The notes: generated by a model not told the origin, from the sequence alone. A DNA stretch of 21,164 nucleotides from CAZDUZ01 sp964508755 (GCA_964508755.1 CAZDUZ010000013.1:1-21164); one strand, 5' to 3'. Counted from the stretch's first letter, positions 6,871-13,600 are shown. Translations and numbers: made by a program.

Positions 6871-6929
6871 AGAGGGTGGGATGGCTCGCTTCGCTCGCGC
6901 TGCTCCGCAGATCGCCCCCACAGTCGCTT
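6871..6929 (+). repeat. Truncated tRNA-tail repeat unit
   Basis: It starts with AGAGGGTGGGAT, as the end of the tRNA-Ser gene does when read on this strand, continues with the conserved GGCTCGCTTCGCTCGC block and a CTGC-tcc-GCAG hairpin variant, and returns with CCCCCAC, which pairs with GTGGG. The variable stem that follows is reduced to GTC-gcttcgg-GAC, and the unit breaks off without the CTTTGTG hairpin. From 6930 to 7094 I see AT-rich sequence leading to the JAMM gene and no other feature. Confidence 0.62.
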
Positions 6930-7094
6930 CGGGACTTATTTCAGAGTACTTGCATAATGTAGATAAATATATTACTCATTGGGATATAATTGAATATTAA
7001 TAATGCAAGTCTACAATCGGAAGTAAGAGTTTAAACTCAGTTTTCTGCAGGAAAAGAACATTAGTCTCAGTAGTAAATATTTAATAAAACATAC

Positions 7095-7811
7095 ATGTAT
7101 ACAACAATTAATGCTGAATTTTCCCAACCTCAGTCATGGGATGAAACGAAAAAGCTTCTCCTCGCTTCACGAAGAAACGGAATAGAATCACAAAATCTAC
7201 CTGCGTCTTTTGCACTCTCTCCTGCAATGCTTGATGTTTTCGCAGAAATGTTACCAGAAGAACATGGTCTTGCATCCCGAGTTAAGGATTTTAAGCGTAA
7301 AACAGGTAGAGAACCTCTCGTTGATGAAGTATTTAGGGCAATCGTAACACAGACAGGAGAGGAACTTCTTGTACAGAGCCAAAACAAAGGAAAGGCGGCA
7401 AGAACAATATTGGGTAATCCCTCCGTGACACGAGAAATGCCAATAGGTACTTTTGGTGGAATTCATACTCATCCGATTGATTCGATGCCATCTTCTGTAG
7501 ATTTAGAAGTTTTAGTATGTGGAATTACGATAATCGAAATTATTGTAACACCACGAAGAGTTCATGTTCTCTTAAGAACTACCCAAACCCCCAATCTGGG
7601 ATATAGAGTTCCAGCAAAAGGATATTTACATTCGGTTGGAGTAAAACAGGGTTTAACACAAGATCTTAGTGTGCTTGGACTTCATGGCAGCACATCTGAT
7701 CTTGCTGGAGACCTTGGTGCATGGACGGCAACGGATGGTGCACTTAAAGAATTACATATTGCAAGGTATGAGGCATCACGGGGTAAAACACTTTTTGAAA
7801 GAAAATGTTGA
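7095..7811 (+). CDS. JAMM/JAB-domain (Mov34/MPN-like) metalloprotein
   Basis: The zinc site of the JAMM family is visible: HTHP (His124, His126) followed by PSSVD (Ser133 to Asp136), that is H-x-H ... S-x2-D, preceded by strand GTFGGI. The upstream glutamate is probably Glu89 or Glu90 (GEELL). Strands after the site (TIIEIIVTPRRVHVLLRT) complete the MPN fold. Such bacterial proteins are isopeptidases, deubiquitinase-like enzymes or DNA-repair (RadC) relatives; the length of 238 aa with an N-terminal helical part (about 15-85) does not match RadC. No ubiquitin-like partner or E1-like gene is seen nearby. The gene is isolated between repeat-rich stretches, and its 3' end borders the first repeat unit at 7840. 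No ribosome binding site is visible. Confidence 0.78.
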   Translation: MYTTINAEFSQPQSWDETKKLLLASRRNGIESQNLPASFALSPAMLDVFAEMLPEEHGLASRVKDFKRKTGREPLVDEVFRAIVTQTGEELLVQSQNKGKAARTILGNPSVTREMPIGTFGGIHTHPIDSMPSSVDLEVLVCGITIIEIIVTPRRVHVLLRTTQTPNLGYRVPAKGYLHSVGVKQGLTQDLSVLGLHGSTSDLAGDLGAWTATDGALKELHIARYEASRGKTLFERKC

Positions 7812-7839
7812 AGAATTAATCATTTTCCACAGAAACAAA

Positions 7840-7968
7840 ACGGTCACTTCGCTCACGCTGCTTCGCAGAACGAACCCACTGTCACTTCCTCCTGCGGAGT
7901 AGCGACTGTCTCCGAAGTGCCTGCCCTTTGTGTTCAAGAACATCCCCGCCGGGGACATTCTTGAACAC
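7840..7968 (+). repeat. tRNA-tail repeat unit with hairpin (5' part missing)
   Basis: The unit begins inside the conserved block (CACTTCGCTCACGCTGCTTC), then a weak variable stem, then GTCTCCGAAGTGCC, and CCCTTTGTG. The final hairpin is GTGTTCAAGAA (7930-7940) paired with TTCTTGAACAC (7958-7968), with an inner TCCCC-gcc-GGGGA. It is followed at once by CGGAGAGGGTGGGAT, the start of the next unit. Confidence 0.72.
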
Positions 7969-8111
7969 GGAGAGGGTGGGATGGCTCGCTTCGCTCGCGC
8001 TGCTTCGCAGAACGCCCCCACAGTCGCTTTCTCCTGCGGAGTCGCGACTGTCTCCGAAAGTGCCAACCCTTTGTGTGCGTTTGTATACCTAATCGGTATA
8101 CAAACGCACAC
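7969..8111 (+). repeat. Complete tRNA-tail repeat unit abutting tRNA-Ser
   Basis: Order: acceptor and T-stem mimic GGAGAGGGTGGGAT (7969-7982), a conserved block of about 34 bases with a CTGC-ttc-GCAG hairpin, the returning CCCCCAC, a variable 8-base stem ACAGTCGC (8020-8027) / GCGACTGT (8044-8051), then CCGAAAGTGCC and CCCTTTGTG. The closing hairpin GTGTGCGTTTGTATACC (8073-8089) is perfectly complementary to 8095-8111 over 17 pairs. Its last base, 8111, is the discriminator base of the tRNA-Ser gene. On the minus strand this hairpin therefore starts at the tRNA 3' end and could serve in 3' processing or termination. Confidence 0.78.
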
Positions 8112-8199
8112 GGAGAGGGTGGGATTCGAACCCACGATACCCCTTACGGGGTATGACGGTTTTCAAGACCGTTCCATTCGGCCGCTCTGGCACCTCTCC
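8111..8199 (-). tRNA. tRNA-Ser (anticodon UGA)
   Basis: The 7-base acceptor GGAGAGG/CCTCTCC is at 8193-8199 and 8112-8118. The anticodon stem ACGGT/ACCGT encloses the loop CTTGAAA, anticodon TGA (complement at 8163-8165). A long variable arm (ATACCCC/GGGGTAT type, around 8136-8154) marks it as a class II serine tRNA. The T-arm is GTGGGTTCGAATCCCAC. The discriminator is G, and CCA is not encoded, so it must be added after transcription. The 3' end runs directly into the 17-pair hairpin of the repeat unit. Confidence 0.96.
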
Positions 8200-8277
8200 T
8201 CGTTTCTGTTTCCCCTCGTAATGAAATGTTCACCTCTTCCCTCTGCATGTTCTGCGCGTCTTTCCTTTTGCGTCGAA

Positions 8278-8306
8278 ATTCTACCATTTTTCTATGTTTT
8301 TCTGAA
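8278..8306 (-). promoter_or_regulatory. Possible promoter of tRNA-Ser
   Basis: On the minus strand TTCAGA (8301-8306) and TAGAAT (8278-8283) are 17 bases apart, about 80 bases before the tRNA 5' end. The matches are four and five of six. No other gene lies in 8200-8380, and a short minus-strand frame there overlaps the tRNA and looks non-coding. Confidence 0.35.
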
Positions 8307-8382
8307 TGGTACGGGATGAGCGATAATTGCACTTATTCTCTTCACTAAATCACCGAACCTTCCTCTCCACAATTCCTTCCTC

Positions 8383-8410
8383 AAACAAAAGCGGGTGATT
8401 GCTCACCCGC
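8383..8410 (-). terminator. Rho-independent terminator of the 8439-8792 gene
   Basis: On the minus strand GCGGGTGA (8403-8410) pairs with TCACCCGC (8391-8398) around a 4-base loop and is followed by TTTTGTTT. It lies 28 bases after the stop of the DUF4870/Tic20-like gene and is the clearest intrinsic terminator in the window. Confidence 0.8.
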
Positions 8411-8438
8411 TTCATAGTCATTTCAATTCCCTATTCCT

Positions 8439-8792
8439 TTAAAACTTTCCCATGAGGTCGCTGAGGACAGGGATGGTTGGTTTCTCACCGTTGTAGGCTT
8501 TCACCATGTAGTAGATTCGGGCTGCGAAGAGTCCGAGCATGGTCAATCCGTACACACAGGCTCCAAGGAATGGAATAAACATAAGGATTCCTGCGACAAA
8601 CGAGACGATGATTGTTGCAATTCCAAAGATCAAAGATAGTTTTGCGTGATACTGAATGAATTCATCCTTCTTCATATCCTCCAAAAGCATGAATATGATG
8701 CTTGAGATCGGCGCAAATAGCCATGCAAGCAGGGCCATAAGCTTAGGATCGAGTGAAGATGATGATGCTTTCGCAGGAGCTGCATCTGCCAT
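8439..8792 (-). CDS. Tic20/DUF4870-like membrane protein (117 aa)
   Basis: A short Ala/Ser-rich N-terminus is followed by three hydrophobic helices, about residues 16-37, 50-73 and 77-97. The pattern LMALLAWLFAPISSIIFMLL (about 18-37), then KKDEFIQYHAKLSL, matches DUF4870/Tic20-like proteins, whose first loop carries the conserved F-x-x-x-H-A signature. Their role in bacteria is unknown. The gene stands alone, with a near-consensus promoter and an intrinsic terminator, so it is probably transcribed by itself and strongly. Confidence 0.85.
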   Translation of the reverse strand: MADAAPAKASSSSLDPKLMALLAWLFAPISSIIFMLLEDMKKDEFIQYHAKLSLIFGIATIIVSFVAGILMFIPFLGACVYGLTMLGLFAARIYYMVKAYNGEKPTIPVLSDLMGKF

Positions 8793-8829
8793 GTATCAAA
8801 TTGAATAAAATTAGGTTACTTCAGAAATC

Positions 8830-8858
8830 AGTATAGAAGTGTGACGGTAGAATGTCAA
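8830..8858 (-). promoter_or_regulatory. Near-consensus sigma-70-type promoter
   Basis: On the minus strand TTGACA (8853-8858) and TATACT (8830-8835) are separated by exactly 17 bases. The start site would fall near 8823, leaving a leader of about 30 bases before the ATG at 8792. Confidence 0.75.
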
Positions 8859-8949
8859 CAATGATTGGCCTGATAAGAGAAACTATAGATAAAATACAGC
8901 ACTTTCTTATCCCAAAGAGTCCAATGAAATATTCATTAAACATTTAGCG

Positions 8950-9717
8950 TTAGTTGTCTCTCGATCGAATCAATTTCCTACTCTGTTTGCGGTTATGTCG
9001 GGTTTTGAAGAACCAGAAGCTGAGGAGAATTCCGGCAAGTGCCGTCACTGCGACGGTAGGTACCACTTTTTTCTTAAGTTTTATGTCGGTCTTTACAAGT
9101 TGGATGCCTTCCTGCACGTATTCTTTAGTCCATTCCAAAGGATTTCCTCTGCTGTATTTCATAATATGGCCAATTCCTACTGAGGTGATCAGTTTCACTT
9201 CTTTGTCACGATGAGCAAAATTGGTGATTTGCTCGATGCCATTACCCAGTCCAGAGATGAGGTCATAGTACGGTTCAATCACGCTTTTCTTTAATATACG
9301 CTCACCAGAAACAGTCGCGAGGAATTTGTTAAATGGTTGCCACTCTTCTTCGAAAGGTGTTTCCCGTGTTGCGATGACCATGTCGTACTGTCCTGTCGCA
9401 TAGGTTTCAACGATGGCATTCACGTGTTCGTGTTTGAGCGTGGAGAGATCTGCATCGCACAGAAACACGTCATCGTACTTACTCTGTCTGAGCGCCTTCA
9501 CTACCGCGCCACCCTTCCCCAGATTTTTATCATTTTTCAGAAATACAATCTTGTCTTTTCCTTTGAGAAATTCCTCTATTATCTCTCTTGAATTATCACG
9601 GGAGGCATCGTCGATGACGACAATTTCGTCGATATTGTCGTTATCATAGAGAATTGAGAGGACGTGTCTAATAGTCTTTGAGTTGTTGTAAACGGGAACA
9701 ATGCATGAAACGTTCAT
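8950..9717 (-). CDS. Family 2 glycosyltransferase with C-terminal membrane anchor
   Basis: The GT-A fold of GT2 is clear: CIVPVYNN at the N-terminus, VVIDDASRDNS (Asp36/Asp37, nucleotide binding), NLGKGGAV (about 65-72), and the DAD metal motif (88-90). This is the layout of dolichol-phosphate mannose synthase-like enzymes, which move a sugar from a nucleotide sugar to a lipid or glycan acceptor at the membrane. The acceptor base region (about 130-200) lacks a motif I can name. A hydrophobic helix (about 217-237), followed by a very basic tail, anchors the enzyme with the catalytic domain in the cytoplasm. It lies between two other minus-strand genes with gaps of about 90 and 160 bases, so an operon is not certain. 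Confidence 0.92.
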   Translation of the reverse strand: MNVSCIVPVYNNSKTIRHVLSILYDNDNIDEIVVIDDASRDNSREIIEEFLKGKDKIVFLKNDKNLGKGGAVVKALRQSKYDDVFLCDADLSTLKHEHVNAIVETYATGQYDMVIATRETPFEEEWQPFNKFLATVSGERILKKSVIEPYYDLISGLGNGIEQITNFAHRDKEVKLITSVGIGHIMKYSRGNPLEWTKEYVQEGIQLVKTDIKLKKKVVPTVAVTALAGILLSFWFFKTRHNRKQSRKLIRSRDN

Positions 9718-9748
9718 AGTCGTTCAACCTACCAGACAGAGGAGATAC

Positions 9749-9766
9749 TGTCAATTGTGTACACAA
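9749..9766 (-). promoter_or_regulatory. TTGACA box next to a 12-base palindrome upstream of the GT2 gene
   Basis: The minus-strand TTGACA (9749-9754) directly adjoins the perfect palindrome TTGTGTACACAA (9755-9766). No good -10 box follows at 16-18 bases, so the promoter call is weak; the palindrome is a possible operator. Confidence 0.32.
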
Positions 9767-9809
9767 GATGCAGTTTAGATACTTTAGTATAATGCCTTTC
9801 CTACCGCTC

Positions 9810-11237
9810 TTACTCCTCGATTACCCCGAGCGACTCTGCGTCAGTCATCCGCTCTACCGCATCTCTTTCTATGTACTCAAGCGCTCCTTGGGTAAACGCG
9901 AGGGGATAATTCACGGTTTGGTATTCAAGCAGAAGAATCGCTCGTGGTCGAGTATCGTCAACAGAGTATCTCCCGTAGTATATTGTTCCCGCAGTCGTAC
10001 TTACACGAAATGTTTTCTCAGTAGCATTTATATGTACCTCCCCCTCAAATCGAGCATTTTCTAATTCCTCTTCAAAATCATTTGCGATCATATAATATCC
10101 GCTGAAGTATGGAGTATCGGATTTAAGTATCGTTATCATGTCAGGAGGAAACCCTTCACCCCATGTTTGCCGAAGATACCACTCGCCTACCAATCCATCA
10201 GTGCCTTCATCATGTATATTGTGAACAAACAATGCATTGGTCAAATACGGATCATGCGGCACAAACAGCATACTTACCTCTCTCTTTTGACCTTCACGAA
10301 AAGGCTTAAGTACGCTGTCCTGATACCCTTGCACCAGACGCTCCTTATCTCGGTCCTCCAGATAATCAAAAGGAGAAACATACGATCCTCCATCTTCCGC
10401 AACTCCATCGTCGCGACCTTTATCAATAAGCATGAAATGTGATTCTGCGGCCCCTCCTCCTGCAGGAATACCCTCACCAATCTTTTCTCCCGTTTTAACC
10501 TGATCTCCTTCATCCACCGCAAGATCAGTAAGACCTCTATGAATGCCAACCAATTTCCTCCCATAATTCACCCGGACATCAAAGGTATCATCATTTCGGT
10601 CAATCTCTTCGATTTCTCCATCTGCCCAACTTGCGACGGTAATTCCTTCTTTCAAGCGAATGGTCACAAAATGAGCACCCTCAGGAAAATCAAGCGTATG
10701 CACGCCAAAACCCCGAATACCCGTAGAAGTATCGGTAAATACATCTTCCACCCCAAATGGTAGTTTTAACCGGATGGGAGAAGCACAATTAGGTAAGGTG
10801 TTAAGAATAAAATCGAAAGATGGATCAGGTTCCGCAGCATCTACACACGTGAATGAAGTCGAACTGTCTTCGTCGTCCTCCGGAAATAAGTCTTGATTGG
10901 GATCATCCGGTTCTACTGTACTTCCATCCATTGGAGCTGATTGGTTTTTGGGACTTTTTTCTGTCTCGACATCTCTTTCGGAGTTACGAGAAAGTCCGAT
11001 TATGACTGGCACAAGAAATGCAATCAATAAAAGTAATGCCAGACAGACAGATAACAATATGCGTTTTTTCAACTTCTTATTCTCTTCATCAGGATCATAA
11101 ATTCCAGATGGACCCTTCGAGAGATTTACGGTTGGACGTTCCACTGCCATTGATGGATCCGGACGAACCGTAGAAACACCTGACGCAATAGAGGAAGAAG
11201 TTACTGAAGAATTGGACTGAGGTGACATAGAATTCAT
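9810..11237 (-). CDS. Membrane-anchored M23-like (LytM) protein, active site degenerate
   Basis: A Ser/Thr-rich cytoplasmic N-terminus (1-54) and a membrane helix (59-82) lead to an acidic, low-complexity stalk (85-140) and an extracellular domain. Residues about 160-290 follow the LytM beta-sandwich: GFGVHTLDF, ITVASWADGEIEEI, YGRKLVGIHRGL, VDEGDQVKTGEKIGEG, then SHFMLID and SPFDYL. In active M23 enzymes the zinc is held by H-x3-D and H-x-H; here the first site is H180-x2-D183, and the second reads SHF instead of HLH, so peptidoglycan hydrolysis is doubtful and a regulatory or binding role, like EnvC, is more likely. The C-terminal 180 residues form a beta-rich domain that I do not recognise. 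A second ATG a few codons in is possible. Confidence 0.82.
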   Translation of the reverse strand: MNSMSPQSNSSVTSSSIASGVSTVRPDPSMAVERPTVNLSKGPSGIYDPDEENKKLKKRILLSVCLALLLLIAFLVPVIIGLSRNSERDVETEKSPKNQSAPMDGSTVEPDDPNQDLFPEDDEDSSTSFTCVDAAEPDPSFDFILNTLPNCASPIRLKLPFGVEDVFTDTSTGIRGFGVHTLDFPEGAHFVTIRLKEGITVASWADGEIEEIDRNDDTFDVRVNYGRKLVGIHRGLTDLAVDEGDQVKTGEKIGEGIPAGGGAAESHFMLIDKGRDDGVAEDGGSYVSPFDYLEDRDKERLVQGYQDSVLKPFREGQKREVSMLFVPHDPYLTNALFVHNIHDEGTDGLVGEWYLRQTWGEGFPPDMITILKSDTPYFSGYYMIANDFEEELENARFEGEVHINATEKTFRVSTTAGTIYYGRYSVDDTRPRAILLLEYQTVNYPLAFTQGALEYIERDAVERMTDAESLGVIEE

Positions 11238-11318
11238 ACTCCATTGTAGCAGGGAAATTTTTACCGTCCAGAGGAAACATGAAAACCTTCATCTTGCCCT
11301 ACCTACTACATATGTCCA

Positions 11319-11831
11319 TCACAGTTTCCTACTGTCATACGCCCAATGAAGCAGTGCCTGCCGTTGTTTTCTCCTACAGGACAAGTCCATCCGTTTACAC
11401 CCTTTTCTCACTTGAGCAACATGGCGTTTCATTGCCTTCCAACGATTAATTTGACGTTCATCTTCTTCGGGAATTCTTCGCCCCATGTAGTAACGACAGT
11501 ACCATTGAAACCATCCTCGTGGATCATCAGGATATATCCATCCCTTCGCTCTCCACACAGAAAGTGGCTGACTCGCATCGATACTGAAGTAATTGAGTCT
11601 TATGTCCTTCCTTTCTGGAGATAGCTTCGCTTCTGCAAACCACTCCACCGGAAATTCATCCCTGCAGTCGGTCATATATTTGCCCCCGAACACACCAAGT
11701 CGAAGCATCTCTGCGGGGGTAAGTTCAGGAAGAAACTGAGGATCAAAACGTTCACCGACAGGTTCAGAGCAAACATATTGATAACCCTGTTGCATTCGGT
11801 CATTCACCAATACTTGTCTATGCGTTTTCAT
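11319..11831 (-). CDS. Conserved 170-aa protein of unknown function (MKTHRQVLVNDRMQQGY family)
   Basis: The start MKTHRQVLVNDRMQQGYQYV and the blocks FLPELTPAEMLRLGVFGGKY, DASQPLSVW, DPRGWFQWYCRYYMGRR and KQRQALLHWAYDSRKL are those of a strongly conserved hypothetical family that I recall from scattered bacteria and some eukaryotes. Its function is unknown to me. The protein is soluble, very rich in Arg, Trp and Tyr, and has no signal peptide. The many invariant aromatic and basic residues suggest an enzyme or nucleic-acid-binding role, but that is inference. The gene is isolated on the minus strand. Confidence 0.88.
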   Translation of the reverse strand: MKTHRQVLVNDRMQQGYQYVCSEPVGERFDPQFLPELTPAEMLRLGVFGGKYMTDCRDEFPVEWFAEAKLSPERKDIRLNYFSIDASQPLSVWRAKGWIYPDDPRGWFQWYCRYYMGRRIPEEDERQINRWKAMKRHVAQVRKGCKRMDLSCRRKQRQALLHWAYDSRKL

Positions 11832-11912
11832 GCCACTACTTCATGCGCTAAGAAAATAGCAAAATCAACGATACCTCCCATTGGGTTACTCATGAAAATA
11901 ACGGCAAATAGC

Positions 11913-12245
11913 CTATATAGATGAGATTCTTGTTAGAAACTTCTTCATCACAGGAGCAGGTACTACCGTATACATGAGATCAACCCCCTTACTCTCTCCA
12001 GCTTTTAAAATATCGAAAGTCAGACGGATCCCATCAAAACAAACGTCTTTCTTCTCAATCAGATATCGAATGATAAGTATGCGCATAATATCTTTTCGAG
12101 AAAATAACCGTCGACCAGTTTTACTGCGCTTAACATGGATTAAACTCGCATTCTCATAGTTAATCAGCGTTTTCGGATTGATATGAAGAAGCCCTGAAAC
12201 AACGCCCGTCGTAAATAACGGTTTTTCATCTAAAACGGTACTCAT
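11913..12245 (-). CDS. MerR-type regulator, paralogue 1
   Basis: The N-terminal helix-turn-helix and wing of the MerR family are visible: FTTGVVSGLLHINPKTLINY, then ENASLI and GRRLFSRKDIMRI. The rest (about 65-110) is a short helical segment, too short for a long MerR coiled coil and without a cysteine-rich metal site, as in HspR-like members. I chose the ATG at 12245-12243; a longer frame to 12332 adds a hydrophobic leader that overlaps control sequence. It is about half identical to the protein at 13253-13600, with matching blocks TGRRLFSR and KDVCFDGI. The two genes point away from each other. Its upstream region holds two TGTCCACA repeats and a palindrome. Confidence 0.86.
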   Translation of the reverse strand: MSTVLDEKPLFTTGVVSGLLHINPKTLINYENASLIHVKRSKTGRRLFSRKDIMRILIIRYLIEKKDVCFDGIRLTFDILKAGESKGVDLMYTVVPAPVMKKFLTRISSI

Positions 12246-12300
12246 CGGGAATACGATAAGATTAAATAACTGCGATAATAATATATCGAATAAAGGAAAA

Positions 12301-12327
12301 TGTCCACATCCCAAAAGGTTGTCCACA
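12301..12327. promoter_or_regulatory. Direct repeat TGTCCACA x2
   Basis: TGTCCACA occurs at 12301-12308 and 12320-12327, 19 bases apart start to start, close to two helical turns. They lie between the MerR start and the promoter of the divergent gene and could be protein-binding sites. The second is one base from a DnaA box, but two sites alone do not make an origin. Confidence 0.3.
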
Positions 12328-12332
12328 AGCAC

Positions 12333-12379
12333 TTGACACCAATGTCATTTACAGGTTATATTGTATTACGATTGTAATA
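12333..12379 (+). promoter_or_regulatory. Promoter of the GlsB-like gene with a dyad after the -10 box
   Basis: TTGACA (12333-12338) and TATATT (12357-12362) are 18 bases apart. Directly after lies the dyad TATTAC (12364-12369), four bases, GTAATA (12374-12379), placed where a repressor would block initiation. A spacer of 18 or more is also common for MerR-controlled promoters. The words TTGACACCAAT and TTGTATTACG recur upstream of the 16158 gene. Confidence 0.62.
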
Positions 12380-12444
12380 TTATAAACATTTCTATCGGCA
12401 CCTTAACAAGCAAGCAGGATATTTAATTTTAGTTGTATATTATC

Positions 12445-12705
12445 ATGCTTACAACTATATTAATCGCGGCGTTCATCGGACTTGTCGCAGGATGGATCGC
12501 AGGTGAAATCTACAAAGGTTCCGGGTTCGGAATTCTTGGAAACATCGTGGTGGGTCTTATTGGTTCACTCGTTGGTTCATTCATTGCGAATGCGCTTGGA
12601 TTTGATGCTGGTGATAGTATCATCTGGAACATCGTTATCGCTACGTTCGGCGCGATTGTTCTTCTTGCCTTCGTGAACTTAATTCGAAAGCCGATGGCTC
12701 AGTAA
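12445..12705 (+). CDS. GlsB/YeaQ/YmgE-family small membrane protein
   Basis: An 86-aa, very hydrophobic protein with three membrane helices and the family glycine pattern: IGLVAGWIAGEIYKGSGFG near the N-terminus, then LGNIVVGLIGSLVGSFI, then IWNIVIATFGAIVLLAFV. Family members are general-stress membrane proteins (also called transglycosylase-associated), with no proven activity. The ATG at 12445 gives the usual N-terminus; an in-frame TTG at 12433 would add four residues. It is divergent from MerR paralogue 1 and lies under a promoter with a dyad, so stress-linked control by that regulator is likely but inferred. Confidence 0.92.
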   Translation: MLTTILIAAFIGLVAGWIAGEIYKGSGFGILGNIVVGLIGSLVGSFIANALGFDAGDSIIWNIVIATFGAIVLLAFVNLIRKPMAQ

Positions 12706-12718
12706 CCATTCATCCACT

Positions 12719-12734
12719 CTCCCCTCCGGGGGAG
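12719..12734 (+). terminator. GC-rich hairpin after the GlsB-like gene
   Basis: CTCCCC (12719-12724) pairs with GGGGAG (12729-12734) 13 bases after the stop codon. There is no T-run, so intrinsic termination is uncertain. Confidence 0.38.
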
Positions 12735-12818
12735 GGTGACATGAATAAATTGAGTAAGGATCACTATGAACGACGACCTGCGGTTCACTAATTCCGCAGG
12801 AATAAAACTCGACTATTG

Positions 12819-13228
12819 GATGGAAACAATCAGGAATCTACGTCCGAAGCTGTCAACGCTTGGTATGCCATTTGGTTGTGGGGGGTAATTACAGACAATA
12901 CGAAAATCGCTCAAACGGGAGAATTCCTCTATCAGAATGAAGTTAACGCTACAGCAATTCACCTCTTGCAATTACCGGAATTCAAATATTGCCACTCACT
13001 CCTGGTTCTCTTTATTTAAGGGATGATACATTCATTCACCGGAACGCATTATCTCTTCAACAAGATTTAGATCTCGCTTTACGCACCAATGCACCGTGGA
13101 CGGATATTATGCTGATGTATATTTTACTTTCACAGGGTAGTATTCCTCTTACCGAAGACATTCTACCATCACGGCCACTTGATGACGGGAATTCCCGAAC
13201 TAATCTTCTGTTCTGGTACTACTATTAG
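12819..13228 (+). pseudogene. GH81 endo-beta-1,3-glucanase remnant
   Basis: In one frame DGNNQESTSEAVNAWYAIWL (from 12819) matches the catalytic block of GH81 enzymes, where the glutamates of the Q-E-S-x-S-E-A segment lie. That frame continues to NEVNATAIHL and then stops at 13017-13019. A second frame, from about 12980, resumes with ILPLTPGSLYL, then WTDIMLMY and LDDGNSRTNLLFW, which match the later GH81 core and its DGNS signature. Sequence between the two blocks is shorter than in intact GH81 proteins, and nothing of the large N-terminal part is found upstream, where an in-frame stop lies at 12789. So the gene is truncated, shifted and internally deleted. It ends 24 bases before MerR paralogue 2. 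Confidence 0.78.
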
Positions 13229-13252
13229 AATTAATTGTAAACTTTCTATCCC

Positions 13253-13600
13253 ATGATTTTTAGAGAAACAGATATTGAACATGATGACCGCGCTGTCTTT
13301 CCCACTGGAGTGGTGAGCAAATTTCTCCAGATTAATGCCAAAACAATAATAAATTATGAAAATGCGGGATTAATTCGCATTGGACGGAGTTCAACGGGAA
13401 GAAGGCTTTTTTCTAGACATAACATGTTACATATTCTCATAATCAAGTACCTGCTCGAACAAAAAGACGTCTGCTTTGATGGAATAAAGCTTACTTTTTC
13501 AATACTAAGTAAAGCAAAGAAACAAGGAGTGGACCTTACCGCATCAGTAGTACCACCTCGAATAATGAAAACATATATTGATCGAGTCAATGAACTTTAG
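13253..13600 (+). CDS. MerR-type regulator, paralogue 2
   Basis: The 115-aa protein has the MerR helix-turn-helix (FPTGVVSKFLQINAKTIINY, then ENAGLI) and the wing with GRRLFSRHNML, followed by a short helical part containing KDVCFDGIKLTFSIL. It aligns end to end with the 11913-12245 protein, including the C-terminal VVPPRIMKTY block, so the two arose by duplication. It lies directly after the GH81 remnant on the same strand, and its start has no Shine-Dalgarno sequence. No cysteine cluster for metal sensing is present; the inducer is unknown. It might once have controlled the glucanase gene, which is inference from position. Confidence 0.86.
   Translation: MIFRETDIEHDDRAVFPTGVVSKFLQINAKTIINYENAGLIRIGRSSTGRRLFSRHNMLHILIIKYLLEQKDVCFDGIKLTFSILSKAKKQGVDLTASVVPPRIMKTYIDRVNEL

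Noticed and set aside
7840..8111. CRISPR array
   Set aside because: The repeated parts are about 100 bases long, contain internal hairpins and are few; the variable parts are palindromic stems, not spacers of constant length, and no cas gene is present.
7930..8319. 129-aa plus-strand reading frame
   Set aside because: It crosses a repeat unit and the tRNA-Ser gene, so it cannot be a real protein gene.
12299..12379. Replication origin
   Set aside because: Two DnaA-box-like sites and AT-rich sequence are present, but there is no box cluster, no dnaA/dnaN neighbour, and the AT-rich part is explained by a promoter and dyad.
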